Shown here one piece after another: positions 15,384 through 23,607 of a stretch of 64,000 nucleotides of DNA (position 1 is its first letter; each line of letters starts with the position of its first letter). The stretch spans positions 1 to 64,000 of the forward strand of contig NZ_BOMY01000023.1 in NCBI RefSeq assembly GCF_016862435.1, in the 5' to 3' direction. Source of the DNA: Paractinoplanes tereljensis (lineage in GTDB: Bacteria > Actinomycetota > Actinomycetes > Mycobacteriales > Micromonosporaceae). Under the pieces are notes generated by a model. That model was not told the DNA's origin and searched no databases. It saw only the letters and a list, made by a program, of their open reading frames with translations. The translations under genes and the position numbers were made by a program.

Positions 15384-16796
15384 TCAGCGGGACGTGCAGG
15401 TGATGGTGGGGGTGGTGGCGGTTCCGTTGGCCAGGAAGCCGAACTGGGCGGTGCCACCCGCGGCCAGGGCGCCGTTCCAAGAGACGTTGCGGACCGTTAC
15501 CGCCGAGCCGGAGGTGGACAGTTCGCCGTTCCACGCCTGGGTGATGGTCTGGCCGCTGGCCAGCGTCCAGGTGGCGGTCCAGCCGGCGATCGCGCTGCTG
15601 CCGGCCTTGATCGTGACCTGGCCCTGGAAGCCGCCCGACCACGAACTGGTGGTCTGGTAGGTCGCGGCGCAACCGGCGCCGACCGGCGGGGTGGTCGGAG
15701 CGGTGGTCGGCGCCGTCGTCGGCGCGGTGGTGGGAGCGGTGGTCGGCGCCGTCGTCGGGGCCGTCGTCGGGGCCGTGGTGGGGGCCGTCGTGGGCGGGGT
15801 GGTGGTCGGCGGGTTCGGGGCTGAGCCGGCCAGGCTGTAGGCCAGGTTGGGCTGGAACGAACCGGCCGCGTAGGCGCAGCCGTCGGCCTCGCCCGGAGGC
15901 TTCACCCACAGGTACGCGTCGATGTTGGCGTCGTTGGTCGCGGTCGTCGGATAGGCGCCGATCCGGCGGTCGGTGTTGTCGTCGCCGCACCAGTCGCCGG
16001 CCGCGCCGCCGTTGCGGCTCGTGTCGATGACCTGGCGTTTGCCGGAGACGCCCTGGCCGGACAGGGACGACAGGATCGAGCGGCCGTAGTTGGCCTCGCT
16101 CGCGGTCGGCTGGAAGTTCGAGACGTTGGTGTAGAAGCCGTCCGCTACGGCCACGCCGGCCGCTACCAGCCGGCCGGCCTGGTCGGCGGCGGTGTTCCAG
16201 GCCGAGTGGCCGGCGTCCAGGTAGACCTTCGCGTTCGGGTTGGCGGCCTTGAGCGTCTGGGTGGCGGTGCGCAGTGCCGCGTCGCGGGCGGACTTCTCAC
16301 TGCTGCTCAGACAGGTCTGCAACGCGATGGAGTCGGGTTCCAGAAGGATCAGCACGGTGGAACCGCCCAGGCCGCGGGCGATGTTGCCGATCCAGGTCTG
16401 GTAGGTGGCCAGGTCGGGAGCGCCGCCCGCGCTGGCGCCGCCGCAGTCCCGGTTGGGGATGCCGTAGAGGGTGAGCTGCGGGAGCTGGCCGACCGCGTTG
16501 GCCGCGCCGACGTAGCCCGCGACCTCCGCCTGGACGGTGCCGAGGTTGAAGTTCGACAGCCACCGCGAGGCCGGCTGGCTGGCGACCTTGTCGCGGATCA
16601 CGGCCGTACGGGAGTCGTTGGGGTTGGCCGTCACCCAGCGGGCTACGGCGGTGTCGGGATCGCGGTAGAGGGCACCGCTGATGGTGCCGGCCGAGGCGGT
16701 GCCGCCGGCCAGGGCCCAGGCGCCGGCGGCTGCGGTGGCGCAGGCGGCGGCGAGTACGGCGGTGGTCAGCCGCCGTCGGGGGGATGTGGGGGACAC
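15384..16796 (-). CDS. Secreted GH6 endoglucanase with CBM2
   Basis: A 470-residue secreted cellulase. Signal peptide with basic RRR and a hydrophobic core, then a GH6 domain (about residues 40-320) with YGIPNRDCGG, LEPDSIALQTCL (catalytic Asp region), VYLDAGHSAW, SNFQPT and WVKPPGEADG, the GH6 signature with the putative base. A Pro-Thr linker of repeated PTTA units (about 330-370) leads to a CBM2 cellulose-binding domain (CAATY...CTSR, with exposed tryptophans). GTG 16796 has a GGAAGGAAA site; the longer frame adds 11 residues. The CebR-type operator 40 bases upstream implies cellobiose induction. Confidence 0.92.
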   Translation of the reverse strand: MSPTSPRRRLTTAVLAAACATAAAGAWALAGGTASAGTISGALYRDPDTAVARWVTANPNDSRTAVIRDKVASQPASRWLSNFNLGTVQAEVAGYVGAANAVGQLPQLTLYGIPNRDCGGASAGGAPDLATYQTWIGNIARGLGGSTVLILLEPDSIALQTCLSSSEKSARDAALRTATQTLKAANPNAKVYLDAGHSAWNTAADQAGRLVAAGVAVADGFYTNVSNFQPTASEANYGRSILSSLSGQGVSGKRQVIDTSRNGGAAGDWCGDDNTDRRIGAYPTTATNDANIDAYLWVKPPGEADGCAYAAGSFQPNLAYSLAGSAPNPPTTTPPTTAPTTAPTTAPTTAPTTAPTTAPTTAPTTAPTTPPVGAGCAATYQTTSSWSGGFQGQVTIKAGSSAIAGWTATWTLASGQTITQAWNGELSTSGSAVTVRNVSWNGALAAGGTAQFGFLANGTATTPTITCTSR

Positions 16797-16836
16797 GGAA
16801 TTTCCTTCCGGGGAGAGGGAGAGAGACATCCGTCAA

Positions 16837-16850
16837 TGGGAGCGCTCCCA
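16837..16850 (-). promoter_or_regulatory. CebR/CelR-type operator
   Basis: TGGGAGCGCTCCCA is a perfect 14-base palindrome identical to the operator bound by CebR in Streptomyces and CelR in Thermobifida, LacI-family repressors released by cellobiose. It lies 40 bases upstream of the GH6 start and about 110 bases from the divergent flavodoxin gene. The cognate regulator is not in the window. Confidence 0.9.
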
Positions 16851-16961
16851 GAAAGTAACCCGCCGAGAACCGGAGAGCAACACAGGTCCCGTAGGCGAGG
16901 GCCGATCGGCCCTAACCCGGCAACCCGCCCAGCGGAAGGCTGGACGTCGAGGAGGCCGAGA

Positions 16962-17459
16962 ATGAAAGCGCTCGTCGTCTACGAATCCATGTTCGGCAAC
17001 ACCGAGAAGCTCGCCCGCGCGATCGCCGACGGGCTGGCCGAGACCGCCGAGGTCACCCTGGCCGAGGTCGCCACCAATCCCCCGGTGACGGGCTACGACC
17101 TGCTGATCGTGGGTTCGCCCACGCACGCTTTCGGGCTGAGCCGGCCTACCACCCGGCAGGAGGCCGAACGGCAGGGCGCCAAGCACGCCGACGCCGGTCT
17201 GCGCGAATATCTCGACCACTCGCCGCCGCTGCCCGGTCTCGCCGCGGCCGCGTTCTGCAGCCGGATGGACAAGACGATGTCCGGCTCGGCGGCGCGCAAG
17301 GCCGACAAGCGGCTGCGCCGGCTGGGCTGCCGCGTCGTCTCGACGCCGGCCGAGTTCCGGGTGGGCGGCATGACCGGCCCGCTGCTCGACGGCGAGCTCG
17401 ACCGGGCCCGCACCTGGGCAACGTCCCTGCTGGCCACCTCGGCGAAGGACCGGTCATGA
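16962..17459 (+). CDS. Flavodoxin-domain protein
   Basis: A 165-residue single-domain flavodoxin-like protein. The FMN phosphate loop is ESMFGNTEKLARAIADGL (residues about 8-25), and the second FMN segment VGSPTHAFGLSRP follows. It may act as an electron carrier or an FMN-binding regulator; the basic insert (SAARKADKRLRRLGC) is usual in actinobacterial members found next to universal stress proteins. ATG 16962 is preceded by GAGGAGG. The next gene starts within its stop codon (ATGA), so the two are coupled. Confidence 0.88.
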   Translation: MKALVVYESMFGNTEKLARAIADGLAETAEVTLAEVATNPPVTGYDLLIVGSPTHAFGLSRPTTRQEAERQGAKHADAGLREYLDHSPPLPGLAAAAFCSRMDKTMSGSAARKADKRLRRLGCRVVSTPAEFRVGGMTGPLLDGELDRARTWATSLLATSAKDRS

Positions 17460-18307
17460 GCGTCATCGCCGCTACCGACGGGACCGAATCGGCCAACGTC
17501 GCGGTCGCCTGGGCCGCGCAGGAAGCCCGCCGCCGCCGGGCCAGCCTGCGGATCGTCTACGCCTACGACAGCGACTGGCTGGAGTCCCGCTTCGACATCG
17601 GCGCCGAATACCTCGACGTCGCCGAGTCCCTGGCCAAGGCCGTGGTCGCGGACGCCCGCGACCGGGCGATGGCTGCGGTGCCGGGCCTGCACATCGAGAC
17701 CGACATCCTGCCGGGCCACGCCATCCCGCGCCTGCTCGAGGTGGCCGAGGGCGCCGACCTGCTGGTGCTCGGCAGCCGGGGCCGGGGTGGCTTCTCCGGT
17801 CTGGTGCTCGGGTCGGTCAGTCAGCGTCTGGCCACGCACGCGCCGTGCCCGGTGGCGGTGGTGCGCGACGAGGCGTCCGGCGACGGCCCGGTGGTGGCCG
17901 GGGTCGACGACACACCCTCGGCGGAGTTCGTGCTGCCGACCGCGTTCGCCGCGGCCGCGGAACGCGACACCACGCTGATCGTGATCCGGTCCTACCTGCC
18001 GGCGATCCCCCGCTGGCTGGCGACCGTGCCGATGCCGGCCGATCTGAGCAACCCGGCCGATGACCCGGGCGAGCGCGAGCGCCTCGAGGAGCAGCTCGCC
18101 CCGTGGCGGGACCGCTATCCGCAGGTGCGGGTGGAAACCGTGCTGACCCACGACGGCGCGGCCGCCGCCCTGGTCGGCGCCACCAAGCGGGCCGCGCTGA
18201 CCGTCGTGGGCAGCCATGGCCACGGCACGCTGGCCGCGGCCCTACTCGGGTCGACCGTTCTGCAGTTGCTGCACCACGCCGACTGCCCGGTGATGGTCGT
18301 CCGTTGA
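17456..18307 (+). CDS. Universal stress protein with two Usp domains
   Basis: A 283-residue protein with tandem UspA-type alpha/beta domains (about residues 1-140 and 145-283). ATP-binding-type loops are seen in both: GSRGRGGFSGLVLGSVSQRL in the first and GSHGHGTLAAALLGSTVLQL in the second. It likely senses nucleotide or energy state under stress. Coupled to the flavodoxin gene upstream, a pairing that suggests redox/dormancy function. Its last 66 bases overlap the convergent NADH dehydrogenase gene. Confidence 0.9.
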   Translation: MSVIAATDGTESANVAVAWAAQEARRRRASLRIVYAYDSDWLESRFDIGAEYLDVAESLAKAVVADARDRAMAAVPGLHIETDILPGHAIPRLLEVAEGADLLVLGSRGRGGFSGLVLGSVSQRLATHAPCPVAVVRDEASGDGPVVAGVDDTPSAEFVLPTAFAAAAERDTTLIVIRSYLPAIPRWLATVPMPADLSNPADDPGERERLEEQLAPWRDRYPQVRVETVLTHDGAAAALVGATKRAALTVVGSHGHGTLAAALLGSTVLQLLHHADCPVMVVR

Positions 18308-19591
18308 GAGGTGGTGCAAGGCGTTCCGGGCGTTGATCTGCTGCGTCGTGGCGATCCGCTCGGAACGCCCTCGCCCTAGGAAGCTGACCGTCCAGTGCAT
18401 CAGGGTGGTCACCTTGTTCTTGAACCCGATCAGATAAAAGAGGTGCACGCCGAGCCAGCCGAACCACCCGAGCAACCCGGACAGATGCAGCTTGCCCACG
18501 TTGGCGACCGCCGAGAAGCGCGAGATGGTCGCCATGTTGCCCTTGTCGAAGTACTTGAACGGCTTGGTCACCGGCTTGCCGGCCAGCCGCCCCTTGATCA
18601 CCTGGGCGGCGTACCGGCCGCCCTGCATGGCGACCTGCGCGACGCCGGGCAGGTTCTGCGCGGCCATGTCGCCGACCACGAAGATCTCCGGGTGGCCGGG
18701 CACGGTGCAGTCGGGTTCGACGACGATCCGGCCGGCCCGGTCGGTGGGCGCGCCGGTCGCCTCGGCGAGACGCTGCGCCAGACCGGGAGCCATTACCCCG
18801 GCGGCCCAGATCTTGGTGTACGCCTCGACGCGCTCGCCACCCGCAACGGTGACTCCCTTGGCGTCGACATCCACGACACGCGTTCCCAGCCGTACGTCGA
18901 CGTGCAGTTTCTTCAGGGTTTTCAAGGCACTCACCGACAGCGCCTCGTCGAACGCGGGCAGCACCCGGTCGACCGCGTCCATCAGCACGATGCGGGTCTG
19001 GGTCAGGTCGGCGTGGTGGTACTGGCCCTTGAGCGAGCGCTGCGCCAGCTCGGCGATCTGCCCGGCCAGTTCCACCCCGGTCGGCCCGGCACCGACGATC
19101 GCGAAGGTCAGCCACCGGCGCTGCTCGTCCGGGTCCTCGGCGAGTTCGGCCATCTCGAAGGCGTGGAAGATCCGGCTGCGGACCTCGAGCGCGTCGTCGA
19201 TGTTCTTCAGCGAGGGCGCGTGCTCGGCGAACGCCTCGTTGCCGAAGTACGAGTTCTGCGCGCCGGCCGCCACGATCAGCGAGTCGTACGGCACCCGCCG
19301 CACCCGCCCGTCGGCACCGTCGACGACCACCTCGTGCGCCTCGACATCGACGTCGGAGACCCAGCCGAGCTGGATGTCGAGGTTACGGCGGCCCTTGAAG
19401 ATCTCCCGGATCGGCGGCGCGACCTCGCCCTCGGAGAGGATGCCGGTGGCGACCTGGTAGAGCAGCGGCTCGAACAGGTGGTACGTGGTTCCGTTGATGA
19501 GGGTCACTTTGGCGGGCACGTGGCGCAGCGTCTTGGTGGCGAAGAGCCCACCGAAACCGGCGCCGACGACCACGACACGATGCTCAGTCAT
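18242..19591 (-). CDS. ndh: Type II NADH dehydrogenase
   Basis: A 449-residue single-subunit NADH:quinone oxidoreductase. The FAD-binding fold opens at HRVVVVGAGFGGLFATKTL (GxGxxG), the NADH fold is FAIVGAGPTGVELAGQIAEL (about residue 165), and the second FAD contact is IFVVGDMAAQ. The C-terminal amphipathic region (FGWLGVHLFYLIGFKNKV) anchors it to the inner face of the membrane. It passes electrons to menaquinone without pumping protons. The ATG at 19591 is chosen over one 12 codons upstream because family similarity starts there. It converges on and overlaps the stress protein gene. Confidence 0.92.
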   Translation of the reverse strand: MTEHRVVVVGAGFGGLFATKTLRHVPAKVTLINGTTYHLFEPLLYQVATGILSEGEVAPPIREIFKGRRNLDIQLGWVSDVDVEAHEVVVDGADGRVRRVPYDSLIVAAGAQNSYFGNEAFAEHAPSLKNIDDALEVRSRIFHAFEMAELAEDPDEQRRWLTFAIVGAGPTGVELAGQIAELAQRSLKGQYHHADLTQTRIVLMDAVDRVLPAFDEALSVSALKTLKKLHVDVRLGTRVVDVDAKGVTVAGGERVEAYTKIWAAGVMAPGLAQRLAEATGAPTDRAGRIVVEPDCTVPGHPEIFVVGDMAAQNLPGVAQVAMQGGRYAAQVIKGRLAGKPVTKPFKYFDKGNMATISRFSAVANVGKLHLSGLLGWFGWLGVHLFYLIGFKNKVTTLMHWTVSFLGRGRSERIATTQQINARNALHHLSTDDHHRAVGVVQQLQNGRPE

Positions 19592-19690
19592 GCAATGAGG
19601 ACAGGCCAGCCGGGCGGTTCGTGACAACTACGTCCCGACTTGTGACACAGCACTCAAGGTATTGCTTGTGGCCGCGCACCGACGCTGGTA

Positions 19691-19763
19691 GACATCCGAT
19701 GTATGAGGCTCCCCCAGGCACTCGCGAAACAAAAAGCCGCGAAGAACAACAGAGACATCCGAT
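19691..19763 (+). promoter_or_regulatory. Paired candidate operator GACATCCGAT upstream of the fucose cluster
   Basis: GACATCCGAT occurs at 19691-19700 and 19754-19763, 63 bases apart (about six helical turns). The first is part of the 11-base palindrome ACATCCGATGT (19692-19702). The second ends next to the dehydratase ATG. A FadR-subfamily GntR regulator is encoded as the last gene of the same cluster, which makes it the likely binder. Confidence 0.5.
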
Positions 19764-19764
19764 C

Positions 19765-21060
19765 ATGACCGGCTGGTCCCGCATCACGGCGGTCGACACC
19801 TACGACATCCGGTTCCCCACCTCGCAGCAGCTGGACGGGTCGGACGCGATGAACCCCGACCCGGACTACTCGGCCGCCTACCTGGTGATCCGCACCGACG
19901 ACCCGGACGGTCACGAGGGGCACGGCTTCGCGTTCACCATCGGGCGCGGCAACGACGTGCAGACCGCCGCGATCGGAGCGCTTCGCCCGTACCTGATCGG
20001 CCGGCCGGTCTCGGCGACCCTCGCCGACCTGGGCGGCATGTGGCGCGAGCTGGTGCACGACTCGCAGCTGCGCTGGCTCGGGCCGGAAAAAGGCGTCATG
20101 CACATGGCGATCGGCGCGGTGATCAACGCGCTGTGGGACCTGGCGGCGAAACGGGCCGGCCTGCCGCTGTGGCGACTGCTGTCCCGGATGACCCCGGAGG
20201 AGCTGGTCGACCTGGTCGACTTCCGATACCTGACCGACGCGCTGACCCGCGACGAGGCCCTGGAGATCCTGCGGCGCGGCGCCGACGGGCGGGCGGAACG
20301 CGAGGCGGAGATCCTCCGCGGCGGCTACCCGGCCTACACCACCTCGCCGGGCTGGCTCGGTTACGACGACGACAAGCTGCGGCGGCTCTGCCGGGAGGCG
20401 GTCGACGACGGCTTCGACCTGATCAAACTGAAGGTCGGGGCCGACCTCGACGACGACCGGCGGCGGCTGCGGATCGCCCGCGAGGAGTGCGGCCCGGACA
20501 TCCGCATCGCGATCGACGCCAACCAGCGGTGGGACGTGCCCGACGCGATCGAGTGGATCGGGGCGCTCAGCCCGTACCAGATCTGGTGGGTGGAGGAACC
20601 GACCAGCCCGGACGATGTCCTCGGGCATGCGGCGATCGCGAAAGCGATCGCGCCGATTCCGGTCGCCACCGGCGAACACGTGCAGAATCGCATCGTCTTC
20701 AAGCAACTTCTACAACTCGGTGGGCTCTCGTTCCTGCAGATCGACGCGGCGCGGGTGGCCGGGGTCAACGAGAACATCGCCATCCTGCTGCTGGCGGCGA
20801 AGTTCGGGGTGCCGGTCTGCCCGCACGCCGGCGGGGTCGGGCTGTGCGAGCTCGTCCAGCATCTGTCCATGTTCGACTTCGTCGCCATTTCCCAAACACA
20901 GCAGGACCGCACCATCGAGTACGTCGATCACCTGCACGAACATTTCGCCGATCCGGTGGTCGTCCGGGGCGGGCGGTACCAGGCGCCGACCGCTCCCGGG
21001 TTCAGCTCCACCATGCTGCCGGCGTCGCTGGCCGCCTACTCCCACATCGATCTGCCATGA
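19765..21060 (+). CDS. L-fuconate dehydratase (enolase superfamily)
   Basis: A 431-residue mandelate-racemase-like enolase-superfamily enzyme that converts L-fuconate to 2-keto-3-deoxy-L-fuconate. Capping domain about residues 1-175; barrel with the KxK acid/base pair LIKLKVG, metal ligands IDANQRW, WVEEPTSPDD and ATGEH, and the late CPHAGGVGLCELVQH. The length and the TTSPGWLGY segment fit L-fuconate dehydratases. ATG 19765 directly follows the second GACATCCGAT; no good ribosome site is seen and an upstream in-frame ATG near 19700 exists. First gene of a coupled three-gene run with ATGA and GTGA overlaps. Confidence 0.88.
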   Translation: MTGWSRITAVDTYDIRFPTSQQLDGSDAMNPDPDYSAAYLVIRTDDPDGHEGHGFAFTIGRGNDVQTAAIGALRPYLIGRPVSATLADLGGMWRELVHDSQLRWLGPEKGVMHMAIGAVINALWDLAAKRAGLPLWRLLSRMTPEELVDLVDFRYLTDALTRDEALEILRRGADGRAEREAEILRGGYPAYTTSPGWLGYDDDKLRRLCREAVDDGFDLIKLKVGADLDDDRRRLRIAREECGPDIRIAIDANQRWDVPDAIEWIGALSPYQIWWVEEPTSPDDVLGHAAIAKAIAPIPVATGEHVQNRIVFKQLLQLGGLSFLQIDAARVAGVNENIAILLLAAKFGVPVCPHAGGVGLCELVQHLSMFDFVAISQTQQDRTIEYVDHLHEHFADPVVVRGGRYQAPTAPGFSSTMLPASLAAYSHIDLP

Positions 21061-22031
21061 CGCTCGACTTCGGCCGGCTCGGACTCGGCTGCGCGCAGCT
21101 CGGCAACCTCTACCAGGCCATCGATGACGATGGGGCCGCCGCGACGGTCGAGGCCGCCTGGGCGGCCGGGGTCCGATACTTCGACACCGCGCCGCACTAC
21201 GGCCTCGGGCTCTCCGAGCGGCGGCTGGGCGCAGCCCTTCACAAACATCACCGCGACGAGTACGTCGTAAGCACCAAGGTGGGCCGCCTGCTGGTGCCGA
21301 ACCCCTCCCCCACCGGGCACGACGAGGAGCTCTTCGACGTGCCGGACACCTACCGGCGGGTGTGGGACTTCAGCGCCGACGGGGTGCGCCGGTCACTCGC
21401 CGACAGCCTGGAGCGGCTCGGCCTGGACCGGGTCGACCTGGTGCTGATCCACGATCCGGAGGGGCGCGCGGACGAGGCGCTGGACACCGGCTATCCGGCG
21501 CTGGAACAGCTGCGGGCCGAGGGGGTGGTGCGGGCGATCGGGGTCGGCTCGATGGATGCCGACGTGCTGACCCGGTTCGCCACCGGCACCGACGTCGACG
21601 TGATCATGACGGCGGGCCGGTACACCCTTCTGGAACAGCCGGCCCTCGATAGCCTGCTACCACTGTGTTCGCGGCGCGGCATCACCGTGCTGAACGCGGC
21701 GGTGTTCAACGGCGGACTGCTCGCCGAGGACCGCCCGCATAGAAGTCTTCTCTACAACTATCGGAACTCTCCGGACGCAGTTCTAGAACTCGCGTCGGCG
21801 ATAGCTGCCCTCTGCGAGCGGCACGGCACCACTCTGCCGGCCGCCGCTCTACATTTCGCCGGCGGTCATCCGGTCATCAGCGCGGTCGTAGCCGGCGCCC
21901 AGGGTGCCGAGCAGTCGAGCCGGAACGCCGCCCTGGCCTTCGGCCCGCCACCGCCGGCCGCCCTCTGGGCCGACCTGAAGGACAACGGCCTGCTGCGCCC
22001 GGACGCCCCGACCCCGGGCGACGCCGCGTGA
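21057..22031 (+). CDS. Aldo/keto reductase, probable L-fucose dehydrogenase
   Basis: A 324-residue NAD(P)-dependent aldo/keto reductase barrel. The catalytic tetrad is visible: Asp and Tyr in YFDTAPHYG, Lys in VVSTKVG and His in LVLIHDPEG. The LVPNPSPTGHDEELFDVPDTYRRVWDFSADG insert type is seen in L-fucose/D-threo-aldose dehydrogenases. In this cluster it would oxidise L-fucose to L-fucono-lactone, the first step of the non-phosphorylating route. ATG overlaps the dehydratase stop and its stop overlaps the lactonase GTG. A GTTCTAGAAC palindrome lies at 21780-21789. Confidence 0.87.
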   Translation: MTLDFGRLGLGCAQLGNLYQAIDDDGAAATVEAAWAAGVRYFDTAPHYGLGLSERRLGAALHKHHRDEYVVSTKVGRLLVPNPSPTGHDEELFDVPDTYRRVWDFSADGVRRSLADSLERLGLDRVDLVLIHDPEGRADEALDTGYPALEQLRAEGVVRAIGVGSMDADVLTRFATGTDVDVIMTAGRYTLLEQPALDSLLPLCSRRGITVLNAAVFNGGLLAEDRPHRSLLYNYRNSPDAVLELASAIAALCERHGTTLPAAALHFAGGHPVISAVVAGAQGAEQSSRNAALAFGPPPPAALWADLKDNGLLRPDAPTPGDAA

Positions 22032-22867
22032 GCGGGCCGGTCATCGACGCCCATCAGCACCTGTGGCGGGTGGAGGACGGGTACACCTGGCTCGACGATC
22101 CGGCCCTAAAACCGATCCGGCGCACCTTCACGCCGGCCGACCTGCGCGCGCAGCTGGCGGCCAACGGCGTCGACCGGTCGATCCTGGTCGAGGGCGGCCG
22201 CTGCGACCCGGACGAGGCGGCCGTGCTGCTGGGTTACGCCGCCGCGACACCGGAGATCGCCGGGGTGGTGGCCTGGGCCGATCCCGAGGATCCCGGGCTG
22301 GCCGAGACCATCGCGGGTTATCGGCGGCTGCCGGGCGGGCACCGGCTGGTCGGGATCCGCTCCCAGGTCCAGGCCGAGCCGGATCCGTTCTATCTGGACC
22401 GGGCGTCGGTGCGGGAGGGCCTGCGGGTCATCGGGTCGCTCGGGCTGGCCTTCGACCTGGTCATCCGGGCCGATCAGTTGCCGGCCGCGGCCCGCTGCGC
22501 GCGGGCGCTGCCGTCGGTCCGGTTCGCGCTCGATCACCTGGGCAAGCCGCCGATCCGGGCCGGCGAGATCGAGCAGTGGGCGGCCGACCTGGCCGGGCTG
22601 GCGGCCTGCGACAACGTGACCGCCAAGCTGTCCGGGCTGGTCACCGAGGCCGACTGGGAGTCGTGGACGGCCGGCGTGCTCACGCCGTACATCAGCACGG
22701 CCGTTGATCTTTTTGGGGTTGATCGGTTGATGTTCGGGTCGGACTGGCCGGTCTGCGAGCTGGCCGGCGGCTACCGGCGGTGGGTGACCGCGCTGCGCGA
22801 GGTGCTGCCGGAGCGGGCGGTGTTCGGGCCGGTGGCGGCTCGCACCTACGATCTGGGCCGGGAGTAG
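22028..22867 (+). CDS. Amidohydrolase-family sugar lactonase (probable L-fucono-lactonase)
   Basis: A 279-residue metal-dependent hydrolase of the amidohydrolase-2 group. Metal and catalytic residues are in VIDAHQHLW (HxH), FALDHLGKPP (His), LSGLVTEA and MFGSDWPV (Asp). Cluster members hydrolyse sugar lactones; between the dehydrogenase and dehydratase activities it should open L-fucono-1,5-lactone to L-fuconate. Start GTG 22028 overlaps the preceding stop. The two later enzymes (keto-deoxy-fuconate dehydrogenase and aldolase/hydrolase) are not in the window. Confidence 0.88.
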   Translation: MSGPVIDAHQHLWRVEDGYTWLDDPALKPIRRTFTPADLRAQLAANGVDRSILVEGGRCDPDEAAVLLGYAAATPEIAGVVAWADPEDPGLAETIAGYRRLPGGHRLVGIRSQVQAEPDPFYLDRASVREGLRVIGSLGLAFDLVIRADQLPAAARCARALPSVRFALDHLGKPPIRAGEIEQWAADLAGLAACDNVTAKLSGLVTEADWESWTAGVLTPYISTAVDLFGVDRLMFGSDWPVCELAGGYRRWVTALREVLPERAVFGPVAARTYDLGRE

Positions 22868-22876
22868 GGAGACCGC

Positions 22877-23557
22877 GTGGCCGTCACCGACGAGGCGATC
22901 GAGAAGATCAAGGCGATGATCGTCGCGGGTGAGCTGCGGCCCGGCGACCGCCTTCCGCGCGAGGCCGACCTGGCCGAACGCCTCGGACTCTCCCGTAACT
23001 CACTGCGCGAGGCGGTGAAGGCGCTGTCGCTGATCAGAGTTCTAGATGTCCGGCAGGGCGATGGCACCTTCGTGACCAGCCTCGCGCCACAACTGTTGCT
23101 GGACGCGCTGAACTTCATCGTCGACTTCCACCGCGACGACACCGTGCTGGAGTTCTTCGAGGTCCGCCGCATTCTGGAACCGGCCGCGACCGCGCTGGCC
23201 GCCGAGCGCATGCCCGACGACCAGATCGAGGAACTGCGCAAGGTCCTGACCAGCCTGCCCGCCGACGCCACCATCGACGAGCTGGTCGCCAACGACCTGG
23301 AGTTCCACCACCGCATCGCCGACGGCGCCGGCAACGGCCTGCTGTGCTCCCTGATCGACAGTCTCTCCGGCCCGACCACCCGGGCCCGCATCTGGCGCGG
23401 CCTGACCCAGTCCGGCGCGGTCGAGAAAACCCGCGAACAGCACGCCGCCATCCTCGACGCGATCGCCACCCGCCGCCCGGACCTGGCCCGCTCCTGGGCA
23501 ACCGTGCACATCGCCGGCGTCGAGGACTGGCTGCGCCTGGCACTGCACGAGCTCTGA
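22877..23557 (+). CDS. GntR-family regulator (FadR subfamily)
   Basis: A 226-residue repressor with an N-terminal winged helix (LPREADLAERLGLSRNSLRE, about residues 26-45) and an all-helical FCD ligand domain whose metal-ligand histidines appear in NDLEFHHRIA, REQHAAIL and VHIAGVEDW. It follows the lactonase gene by 9 bases with a GGGAGA site and is probably in the same transcript, giving autoregulation of the fucose cluster through the GACATCCGAT repeats. GTTCTAGATG lies at 23039-23048. Confidence 0.88.
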   Translation: MAVTDEAIEKIKAMIVAGELRPGDRLPREADLAERLGLSRNSLREAVKALSLIRVLDVRQGDGTFVTSLAPQLLLDALNFIVDFHRDDTVLEFFEVRRILEPAATALAAERMPDDQIEELRKVLTSLPADATIDELVANDLEFHHRIADGAGNGLLCSLIDSLSGPTTRARIWRGLTQSGAVEKTREQHAAILDAIATRRPDLARSWATVHIAGVEDWLRLALHEL

Positions 23558-23607
23558 ATCGCCGGGGTGGGATGATGCGGGCCACCTGATGGAGGAGGGG
23601 AACGAGG

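Noticed and set aside
15690..15800. Tandem repeat of GTCGTCGGxGCG-like units
   Set aside because: It codes the Pro-Thr linker between GH6 and CBM2, a normal feature of cellulases, not a CRISPR or mobile repeat.
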